A model generated the notes under the pieces. That model was not told where the DNA came from, did not search any database, and worked only from the letters and a program-made list of their open reading frames with translations. From contig JAUIFJ010000002.1 of the NCBI GenBank assembly GCA_030429345.1, forward strand, positions 123,074 through 187,073: DNA of 64,000 nt, in the 5' to 3' direction. The stretch is from a bacterium. Lineage in GTDB: Bacteria; CAIWAD01. Positions 35,901 to 41,993 of this stretch are shown here, in pieces. The stretch's first letter is position 1. The number at the start of each line of letters is the position of its first letter. Both the position numbers and the translations under genes were made by a program.

Positions 35901-36002
35901 AGCTACAACACGCAGATCCTGTCGGTCGTCTGCGCGCGCCTGCCGGACAACAATCCGACCTCGCAGCTGTATACGATCAACCTGAACCGGCCGTGTAACT
36001 AG
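32973..36002 (+). CDS. Large multi-domain Ig-like (Big_1/invasin-like) surface protein in the pilus operon
   Basis: A 1009-residue protein. The N-terminal signal ends FLFQYGCDTRS; Cys21 may be lipidated, though the -3 residue is not canonical. The rest is about seven to eight beta-sandwich repeats of roughly 100 residues, each with a pattern such as TVRALSAGNAAVTDVGVSVE and a later TNASGIAKYIF or TNASGIAEVNW turn, as in Big_1/invasin-type domains. There is no T9SS sorting tail; the end is NLNRPCN. It lies 19 bp after pilQ and before a strong terminator, so it is the last gene of the pilMNOPQ transcript. An adhesin or pilus-associated surface stalk is inferred. Confidence 0.75.
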   Translation: MKLSRKWILAAALPFLFQYGCDTRSVDTTSAGGSGGEGSLAVDRVIVSLSDNQIFYSQSTLNSVVDTVTVRALSAGNAAVTDVGVSVELSSGFGSLTPITDSDQDLSANTTNASGIAKYIFRLLPDDVISGDQSVRFTASSQGRTGNKVLSLVEQSEILIDFISPNEGSTIFRTRPGATMPVQVQAYREVPEDGGGTVRTPVEGVGLRFSVTGVNGAQGGSITAGTFTTDNSGFVSGVLYSNSHDQETDQVTVRFTATMASSGVSFSNNVTLNNTFGNRLTRVRPTGSANPNVRASYLCGDSTRFVFRYQDSNDSLITDAVFSIGIEGVGETDVTTAQTNEAGEFEFAYRACDVEAAGNSAVLQLGNIQIPDEVYDVALNILDPHPIGLSLQSPSDQFPLEIDSECLEDNVVPIRVLMKYTDTNEPIVGETVYFSASHGNIGGSAETNASGIAEVNWHDCDEDNAGETLEISYNFRMPDGTTLTSGNTQIPLVLPLGVPDRIVVSVANDTLPALNTTTTVATAQVFNSQNQALGAGLNIGFRTNGVGTITTTAITNADGIANGQFAMNGTNGLSQVAAYYVRPNTSPADTLWSSPTTLTVLSGQPANITLSTTEQRIQIQGNGSSSDALITARVVDAGGSLVNLPYTVQFVISQAPDGVYMNSPGNEEQYFWAEPLIATTSNGRAQVTVNAGPTPGPITITASVPQEEIPGATQDLSTLESLVTVVAGPPTYGEIGFDGNGEAIGGGMWRVTWSVHLFDRFGNDVEDSTAVLFSPFPPDVCSFEGFGRTGFDADGEPDVHGVAENYMLYHGLSIGDTLTHVRARAGGLVPEIVGEDTTWVTGYVDVIYPDPPGLFQLPFQPGELDDNLTMQIPFQEINFPMDDGTGLPCDNNPYPFEAFTMSATLVDGYRTPVSDQQIVFQVDPPGSFFDAETFEELGPVAVSVTDNSGVAPIILRVDASRLENTGITCVTNEDCFSYNTQILSVVCARLPDNNPTSQLYTINLNRPCN

Positions 36003-36014
36003 TCTCCCGATCAT

Positions 36015-36047
36015 GCCGCCGGCGGCCCAGGGCCGCCGGCGGCTTTT
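36015..36047 (+). terminator. Intrinsic terminator after the Ig-like gene
   Basis: A perfect 13-bp stem, GCCGCCGGCGGCC (36015-36027) with its complement (36031-36043), has a CAG loop and is followed by TTTTCT. It separates the pilA-pilQ-adhesin block from pilB. Confidence 0.88.
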
Positions 36048-36066
36048 CTAAACCGGAAAATCCCGC

Positions 36067-37767
36067 ATGTTCGAAAAGATCGGTGAAGTCCTCATCCGCA
36101 AGGGCTTCATCTCCGAAGACAAGCTCCAGCAGGCGCTCTCCCAGAACTACATGGACAAGAAGGTCGGCGAAGTGCTGATCAGCCTGAACCTGCTCTCCGA
36201 GGATCAGCTGGTCGAGGGCCTGGCTGACCAGGCCGGCGTCGACTTCCTCAAGGGCGACCAGATCCTGAGCGCCCAGGAAGAGGCCTGCGCCCTTGTCGGC
36301 GAGGACTTCGCCAAGGAAAACAAGCTCATCCCGATCCTTCTCGAGAACGACACGGTGCTCGTGGCCATGGTGGACCCCGAGGACATCGTCGTCATGGACA
36401 ACCTGAAGAAGAGCGTCCAGGGCAAGCAGGTGGTCACGCGGATGGGCGGCGAGGCCGCGATCCTCGAGGCCATCGAGCGCATGTACGTCAAGATCCGCAA
36501 GACCCACGAGGTCACGGACGCCATCGGCGAGATGGAGTTCATGGCGGATCCCGACGCCGAGGCCAAGGAAGGCGGGCTCGAGGTCGACCAGGAGGTCGCC
36601 GACAGCCCCATCGTCAAGCTGGTCAACCTGATGCTCAGCGAAGCGATCAAGGAGCGCGCCACCGACGTGCACCTGGAGCCGGAGGAGAAGGAGACCCGGG
36701 TCCGCTACCGTGTCGACGGCGTGCTCGTCGAGACGATGAAGATCCCCAACGCCAACCACCCCGCCGTGGTCAGCCGCATCAAGATCATCTCCAAGCTCAA
36801 CATCGCCGAGCGGCGTCTCACGCAGGACGGCCGCTTCTCGATCAAGACCACCGACCGCGAGGTCGACGTCCGTGTCTCGATCCTGCCGACCGTACACGGC
36901 GAAAAGGTCGTGATGCGTCTGCTGGACAAGACGGGCTTCATGCTCGACCTGCGCAACCTGGGCTTCCGCGAACACGAGCTGAAGATCTTCAGCCACTGGA
37001 TCGAGCAGCCCTACGGCATGGTGATCATTTCCGGTCCCACGGGTTCCGGCAAGTCGACGACGCTCTACGCGGCATTGAACGAGATCAAGTCCATGTCGGA
37101 CAACATCACCACGGTCGAAGACCCGGTGGAGTACCAGATCGGCGGCATCAACCAGGTGCAGGTGCGCGAGAAGATCGGCCTGACCTTCGCCGCGGCGCTG
37201 CGTTCGATCCTGCGACAGGATCCCGACACCCTGCTGCTGGGCGAGATCCGTGACCACGAGACCGCGGACATGGCGATCAAGTTCGCCCTGACCGGTCACC
37301 TGGTCTTCAGCACCCTGCACGCCAACGACGCTCCGACGACGATCACGCGTTACATCGACCTGGGCATCCCGCCCTTCCTGGTGGGAAGCTGCCTCAACCT
37401 GGTCATGGCCCAGCGCCTGGTGCGCACGATCTGCAGCAACTGCAAGGAAGAGCGTCCCTCGACCCCGGAAGACTGGCTCTCGATCCACGAGGATCCGGAC
37501 AAGTATTCCGGCCAGCCGGTCTACCACGGACGCGGCTGCCCGGTCTGCCGCAACAGCGGCTTCAAGGGCCGTACCGGCATTTTCGAGATCCTTGAGATCC
37601 GCCAGAACATCCGCAAGATGATCTACGAAAGCGTCAACCAGCAGGAGATCCGCGAAGAGGCGATCCGCGCCGGCATGGTGCCCCTGCGTAACGCGGGCAT
37701 CAACCGTGTCGTGGACGGCACGACGACGCTCTCCGAGGTCAAGCGCGCCACCGTCGAGGACTTCTAG
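36067..37767 (+). CDS. pilB: Pilus extension ATPase PilB
   Basis: A 566-residue GspE/PilB ATPase. The N-terminal MshEN-like domain has two tandem 24-residue motifs: KIGEVLIRKGFISEDKLQQA, then KVGEVLISLNLLSEDQLVEG, each ending in a Gln a few residues later. This is the arrangement that binds c-di-GMP in MshE. The core has Walker A SGPTGSGKSTTLYAAL (about residue 325), Walker B DPDTLLLGEIRDHETAD and the C-terminal four-cysteine zinc site (CSNC and CPVC). It powers pilus extension. It follows a terminator, so it probably has its own promoter or uses readthrough. PilC follows after 49 bp. Confidence 0.93.
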   Translation: MFEKIGEVLIRKGFISEDKLQQALSQNYMDKKVGEVLISLNLLSEDQLVEGLADQAGVDFLKGDQILSAQEEACALVGEDFAKENKLIPILLENDTVLVAMVDPEDIVVMDNLKKSVQGKQVVTRMGGEAAILEAIERMYVKIRKTHEVTDAIGEMEFMADPDAEAKEGGLEVDQEVADSPIVKLVNLMLSEAIKERATDVHLEPEEKETRVRYRVDGVLVETMKIPNANHPAVVSRIKIISKLNIAERRLTQDGRFSIKTTDREVDVRVSILPTVHGEKVVMRLLDKTGFMLDLRNLGFREHELKIFSHWIEQPYGMVIISGPTGSGKSTTLYAALNEIKSMSDNITTVEDPVEYQIGGINQVQVREKIGLTFAAALRSILRQDPDTLLLGEIRDHETADMAIKFALTGHLVFSTLHANDAPTTITRYIDLGIPPFLVGSCLNLVMAQRLVRTICSNCKEERPSTPEDWLSIHEDPDKYSGQPVYHGRGCPVCRNSGFKGRTGIFEILEIRQNIRKMIYESVNQQEIREEAIRAGMVPLRNAGINRVVDGTTTLSEVKRATVEDF

Positions 37768-37816
37768 ACTGTAACACAAGCGCGGGCCCCGGGGCCCGGG
37801 ATGCGAGGACGCAGCG

Positions 37817-39067
37817 ATGCCGACTTTCAATTACGTGATCAAGAACGCGGCCGGCGAACGGGTCGAGGCCCAGATGAAGGCCGCGAGCATGGACGCCGCC
37901 ATCGAGAACCTGCGCGCCCAGGGCACGCTGATCTCGCTGAAGGAGCGCAAGAGCGGCGACACGGCGAACCGCAAGACGGTGCTCGACAAGATCAACCTGG
38001 CCGTCGAAGGACTGAAGCAGCACGTCGGCCTGCGCACGCTGGTCTTCTTCACGCGCCAGCTCTCGACCATGTTCAGCGCCGGCCTGACCCTGGAGAAGGC
38101 GATCAGCAACCTGGCGGCCGCGGAGACCAACAAGAAGTTCAAGCGCACCCTGGACGCCATCGCCGGCGAGATCAAGCGCGGCGTGCAGTTGTCGGACGCC
38201 ATGAGCCATTACCCCTACCACTTCGACAGCCTCTATGTGGCGCTGGTCAAGGCGGGCGAGGTTTCCGGTTCGCTGCACAGCGTGCTGCACGACCTGGCGG
38301 ACTACCTGGAGAACCTGGAAGACACACGGCAGAAGGTGAAGAGCGCGCTGTACTACCCGGTGATCATGATGTTCATTCTGGCGGTGGCGCTGCTGGTGCT
38401 GCTCTGGAAGATCATTCCGCAGTTCAGCGACATCTACGAAAGCCTGGGCGCCGGCCTGCCGGCTCCGACCCTGCTGCTGGTCACCATGTCCAACGTTGTG
38501 TCACAGAACTTCCTGACCACCATGTTCTTCGCAGGGTTGGTCTTGTTCTTCCTCTGGGTGCTGACCCTGACCGACCGCGGCGAGCTGATCTGGGATCAGA
38601 TGAAGCTCAAGTTCCCGGTCTTCGGCAACCTGATCAACCTGAGCCTGCTCAACAAGTACGCCAAGACCCTGGGCATTCTCTTCAGCAGCGGCGTCACCGT
38701 GACCGAAGCGCTGAAGCTGGTGCGCGCGGTGATGGAAAACCGCATCATGGCCGAAGCGGTGGATGATGTCGGCGAAATGCTGAAGGACGGCTATTCGCTG
38801 AGCGTGGCCATGGATCGCGTCGGCGTCTTCCCGCCGATCATGCTGCAGCTGACCCAGACCGGCGAGGAGTCCGGCGAGCTGGACGGCCTGCTGACCAAGG
38901 CCAGCGAGTTCTACCAGAAGCAGGTGGATTCGATCATCGAGCGCCTGACGAGCCTGATCGAGCCGCTGATCATCGTGGCCGTGGGCCTGATCATCGGCGC
39001 CATCGTCATCGTGATCTACTTGCCGATCTTCGACTTCGGCCAGGCGGTCCAGAGCCTGGGCTACTAG
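37817..39067 (+). CDS. pilC: Pilus platform protein PilC (GspF family)
   Basis: A 416-residue GspF-type membrane protein with two repeated cytoplasmic domains and three membrane helices (about residues 180-205, 225-250 and 380-402). Family motifs are FFTRQLSTMFSAGLTLEKAI in the first repeat, and LLNKYAKTLGILFSSGVTVT with GEESGELDGLL in the second. It recruits PilB and PilT below the growing pilus. A GC palindrome (GGGCCCCGGGGCCC, about 37785-37798) lies between pilB and pilC. Confidence 0.92.
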   Translation: MPTFNYVIKNAAGERVEAQMKAASMDAAIENLRAQGTLISLKERKSGDTANRKTVLDKINLAVEGLKQHVGLRTLVFFTRQLSTMFSAGLTLEKAISNLAAAETNKKFKRTLDAIAGEIKRGVQLSDAMSHYPYHFDSLYVALVKAGEVSGSLHSVLHDLADYLENLEDTRQKVKSALYYPVIMMFILAVALLVLLWKIIPQFSDIYESLGAGLPAPTLLLVTMSNVVSQNFLTTMFFAGLVLFFLWVLTLTDRGELIWDQMKLKFPVFGNLINLSLLNKYAKTLGILFSSGVTVTEALKLVRAVMENRIMAEAVDDVGEMLKDGYSLSVAMDRVGVFPPIMLQLTQTGEESGELDGLLTKASEFYQKQVDSIIERLTSLIEPLIIVAVGLIIGAIVIVIYLPIFDFGQAVQSLGY

Positions 39068-39159
39068 ACCGGGCAAGCGAAAACAAAACCACCCTGTCCC
39101 GCACGGATCCAGTCGTCCCGCCTCGGCGGGACGACGCGCTCCGGGGAAAAGGAGAGGCC

Positions 39160-39957
39160 GTGCTGCTCTACACGCCCCACATTCTGGCGCTGCTGCTGGG
39201 CCTGGCCCTGGGCAGCTTCGCCAATGTGCTGATCGCGCGTGTGCCCGAGGGGCGATCGATCCTTCGTCCTCCCTCCTCCTGCCCGAAATGCGAGGCCCGC
39301 ATTCGGCCCTGGGACAACATTCCCGTGCTCTCCTGGCTGCTGTTGGGCCGCAAATGCCGGGATTGCCGCACGCTGATCTCCGCGCGCTATCCGCTGGTCG
39401 AGTTGCTGGTGGCGGCGCTCTTCGTCGCCCTGAGCCTGGCCTGGCCGCTTCAGCCGGCCTTCTTTCATTTCCTGGCGCCGGCCCTGTTGCTGCCCGTACT
39501 CTCGCTGATCGACCTGGACTGCTTCCGGCTGCCGAATCCGCTGACGGGCGCGCTCTTCGTCTGCGGCCTGGCGACGACCCTGGTCATCCACTTTCTTGCG
39601 CCGGGAAGCGACGGTGTGCTGCACCCGCTGGCTGCCCTGTTGGGCGCTTTCGCCGGCTTCTTCAGCCTTTGGCTGATCCGGCAGCTCTCGCGGCTCTTCC
39701 TGGGCGGGCGCAGCGGCCTGGGGCTTGGCGACGTCAAGCTGATGGCCGGCGTCGGCCTTTACCTGGGCTGGGACCGCACCCTGCTGGCGATCCTGCTGGC
39801 CTGCGGGATCGGCCTGCTGGCGGCGATTCCCCTGCGCGGCCGCAGCGAGGCGAAGGAAATCCCCTTCGGCCCCTGGCTGGCCATCGGCAGCGCCCTGTCG
39901 CTCGTGGTTGGAGAGGGGATGATTGCGTGGTATGTTCAATTCGCCATCGGGGAATGA
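39160..39957 (+). CDS. pilD: Prepilin peptidase/N-methyltransferase PilD
   Basis: A 265-residue aspartyl membrane protease. The N-terminal domain has the four zinc cysteines Cys41, Cys44, Cys66 and Cys69 (CPKC and CRDC). The first catalytic Asp is D118 in LIDLDCF and the second is D191 in GLGLGDVKLM. It should cleave and N-methylate PilA and the minor prepilins encoded upstream. The start is GTG with AAGGAGAG at 6 bp. A 10-bp hairpin (39113-39134) lies between pilC and pilD without a T-tract. Confidence 0.93.
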   Translation: MLLYTPHILALLLGLALGSFANVLIARVPEGRSILRPPSSCPKCEARIRPWDNIPVLSWLLLGRKCRDCRTLISARYPLVELLVAALFVALSLAWPLQPAFFHFLAPALLLPVLSLIDLDCFRLPNPLTGALFVCGLATTLVIHFLAPGSDGVLHPLAALLGAFAGFFSLWLIRQLSRLFLGGRSGLGLGDVKLMAGVGLYLGWDRTLLAILLACGIGLLAAIPLRGRSEAKEIPFGPWLAIGSALSLVVGEGMIAWYVQFAIGE

Positions 39958-40261
39958 TCGGGCCGGAGAGGGCGACCGCAGGTCGCCCGCACGATATTGG
40001 GCATTGGAAACCGAGATTGTATGCCGGTTGATCGCGGGGCAACGGTTTGGATCGGCAATCAATGGTTCGTCCCCGCCCCCGCCGGTAGGGGCGGCCTGCG
40101 GCCGCCCACCCGGCGATTCGAAATTCCCGGTCGTGGACACGGAATTTGCCGCCCCCGGCCAACCATATGGCGATTGGCCACACCGGCCGCCCACCCGGCA
40201 AAGAGGGCGACCGCAGGTCGCCCGCACGGGATCGGGAATGGGCAATCCTAACGGAGAAGGC
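39958..40261. repeat. Intergenic stretch with repeated GGGCGACC-type hairpins
   Basis: The palindrome GGGCGACCGCAGGTCGCCC, followed by GCACG, occurs at 39969-39992 and again at 40207-40230. Between them is a related hairpin, GGGCGGCCTGCGGCCGCCC (40090-40108), followed by ACCCGGC, and a second GCCGCCCACCCGGCAAAG copy near 40188. All share an 8-bp stem with a 3-base loop. No gene is convincing here, although reading frames stay open. It is a separate family from the twin-hairpin module. Confidence 0.8.
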
Positions 40262-40861
40262 ATGCGTATACAAAGTGCGTTGGCGATGGGGGGGATGATT
40301 CTCGCGATGGCCGCCGCCCCGCCCATGGCCGACTATGTGCCCCAGGGGGCCGATGCGGCCCTGCGGCCCGGCGATGAGTTCGTGATGCGTTCCCTGCGGG
40401 CGCACGAAGAGGCCTCCCTTTCCTCGCCTTCATGGATTCTCGCCGCCGGACAGGAAGGGAGCGTCCTGGCACTTGAAGGAAACTTCTACCATGTGGCCCT
40501 CGGCGGCGATTCCAGTGTATACGTCTACCGTACCGAAATGGCCCTGCGCCCGCAGAAGAAGGAGCTGCCGCAAGGGGACGACCACCGCCGGGCGCACGCG
40601 CTCTCCGCGCTGCCCGCCGATCGTCCCGCATCCGGCGACACCTTGCGGCTGCGCTCCGCCGTGCTCTACAAGGACAGCGACCTGCTGGCCGAGCATCACC
40701 TGCTGCCGGGCAGCCGGGAGTGGATCGTGCGCCAGGCCGAGAACCGCATGGGCTTCCTGCGCGTGGAACACGACAGCCTGGGCAGCGGCTGGATCTACCG
40801 CAGCGAACTGCCCGAGGACAAGCGTCGCCCCGTCGGCGAACTGAAGGAGTCCCGGCCCTGA
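40262..40861 (+). CDS. Secreted protein with two SH3-like segments
   Basis: A 199-residue protein of unknown function. The ATG at 40262 has GGAGAAGG at 3-10 bp. The signal peptide is MRIQSALAMGGMILAMAAAPPMA. Two similar halves look like bacterial SH3 domains: LRPGDEFVMRS ... VYVYRTEM (about residues 34-93) and GDTLRLRSAVLYKDSD ... GWIYRSEL (about 125-186). Such domains often bind cell-wall peptides. Its stop overlaps the start region of tadA (CTGA), so the two are cotranscribed. Confidence 0.62.
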   Translation: MRIQSALAMGGMILAMAAAPPMADYVPQGADAALRPGDEFVMRSLRAHEEASLSSPSWILAAGQEGSVLALEGNFYHVALGGDSSVYVYRTEMALRPQKKELPQGDDHRRAHALSALPADRPASGDTLRLRSAVLYKDSDLLAEHHLLPGSREWIVRQAENRMGFLRVEHDSLGSGWIYRSELPEDKRRPVGELKESRP

Positions 40862-41346
40862 ATCCCGACAGCATCTTCATGGAGATGGCCCTGCGCGAAG
40901 CGCGCAAGGCCCTCGAGAAGGGCGAGGTCCCTGTCGGGGCCGTTGTCACACACAACGGTTCCGTCGTCGGCCGCGGACACAACGGGGTCGAGAGCCTGGG
41001 TGACCCCACGGCGCACGCCGAGATGCTGGCGATCAGCGCCGCGGCGGACGCCCTGGGCAGCTGGCGCCTCGAGGACTGCGTGCTCTACGTGACCCTGGAG
41101 CCCTGCGCCATGTGCGCCGGGGCCAGCGTCCTGGCCCGTGTGCCGCGCATCGTCTTCGGCGCCTGGGACCCCAAGGCCGGCGCCTGCGGCAGCGTCAACC
41201 AGATCGCCCGCGACGATAGGCTGAATCACGTCTGCGAGATCGTCGGCGGCATCCGCGAAGAGGAATGCGGGGCCCTGCTGAAGGACTTCTTCCGCGACCT
41301 GCGCCAGAAGCAGAAAGCCTTCCGCGAGCAGAACCGGCAAAATTAA
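40858..41346 (+). CDS. tadA: tRNA-specific adenosine deaminase TadA
   Basis: About 162 residues. It has the zinc deaminase motifs HAE (His53 and Glu55, from the CTG start) and PCAMC (Cys83 and Cys86), plus EVPVGAVV near the N-terminus. It converts A34 to inosine in tRNA-Arg(ACG). The homologous N-terminus requires residues before the first ATG (40879). The best match is CTG at 40858 in a CTGA overlap with the upstream gene and AAGGAG 8 bp before it. A CTG start is rare, so the exact start is uncertain, but the gene call is firm. Confidence 0.9.
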   Translation: MNPDSIFMEMALREARKALEKGEVPVGAVVTHNGSVVGRGHNGVESLGDPTAHAEMLAISAAADALGSWRLEDCVLYVTLEPCAMCAGASVLARVPRIVFGAWDPKAGACGSVNQIARDDRLNHVCEIVGGIREEECGALLKDFFRDLRQKQKAFREQNRQN

Positions 41347-41489
41347 GAGCTCGCACGGAGAGCACGGAGAAGACGGAGGCCACGGAGCTTCAGAATTCTT
41401 GTCTACAAAAAAGAGCCGGTCCTGTGGACCGGCTCTCTTGTTCTTTCTCTGCGTTCTCTGTCTTCTCCGTGCTCTCCGTGCGAGCTCTT
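41345..41489. repeat. 30-bp perfect inverted repeats flanking a bidirectional terminator
   Basis: The left arm 41345-41374 (AAGAGCTCGCACGGAGAGCA and on) is the exact reverse complement of 41460-41489. Both arms are built from CACGGAGA-type words. The left arm begins inside the tadA stop region. The 85-bp interior holds the terminator at 41412-41436. The arms could form a very long cruciform or mRNA hairpin, or be terminal repeats of a tiny non-autonomous element. No target duplication is obvious. Confidence 0.88.
41411..41446. terminator. Bidirectional intrinsic terminator between tadA and the FmdB-like gene
   Basis: The stem AGAGCCGGTCC (41412-41422) pairs with 41426-41436 around a TGT loop. 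AAAAA precedes it and a T-rich run (CTTGTTCTTTCT) follows it, so it can end transcription from both convergent genes. Confidence 0.85.
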
Positions 41490-41517
41490 CTTCCCCGGAC
41501 CGGGGACGGACTCAGCC

Positions 41518-41745
41518 TCAGCTGAAGCCGGTGCCTGGGGCGCAGCCGCTGCCGGAGGACGGAATGCCGCCGATGATCGGCGCGCTGAAGAAGCCCCGTT
41601 CGACGGGCGCTTCGCCGGGCGTGTCCCCGGGATCGATCCCGGCCCGCTCGCAGAGTTCGGCCCAGGTGTCGATGCCTTCGGACATGCCGTGGCTGACTTC
41701 CACCTTGCGGCCGTTGGCCGGGCAGACGTAGTCGTATCGTGGCAT
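41518..41745 (-). CDS. Small FmdB-like protein with most zinc ligands missing
   Basis: A 75-residue protein starting MPRYDYVCPANGRKVEVSHGM, the FmdB/Zn_ribbon_8 opening, but with CPANG where the first CxxC is expected. It then has TWAELCERAGIDPGDTP and a Gly/Ser/Cys tail. The ATG at 41745 has GGGAG at 6 bp; the longer frame to 41781 lacks a site. The function is unknown; FmdB proteins are putative regulators. It has its own promoter. Confidence 0.65.
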   Translation of the reverse strand: MPRYDYVCPANGRKVEVSHGMSEGIDTWAELCERAGIDPGDTPGEAPVERGFFSAPIIGGIPSSGSGCAPGTGFS

Positions 41746-41768
41746 GGGACTCCCTTTCTTTGAGGCTG

Positions 41769-41797
41769 AAAATATATCCATCGAGTTATATAGTCAA
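41769..41797 (-). promoter_or_regulatory. Sigma-70 promoter of the FmdB-like gene
   Basis: On the minus strand, TTGACT (41797-41792) and TATTTT (41774-41769) are spaced by 17 bp. The start codon follows about 24 bp later. Confidence 0.6.
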
Positions 41798-41993
41798 GCG
41801 GAAAATCCTGGCCCTTCGGGGATTCTGCGATCAATTTCCTCTTGCTGCAGTCGTACTATTTAAGCAACCGCCCCTTTTTCGTCGCTTGCCCCGGACGACT
41901 TTTCTAGCTTTCGACAGCTTGGTTCAGCGCCCGGTCCCGGAACACCGGCGCTGCCCGCCTGACATTCATCGAACAGCCATTTCGAGGGGACAA

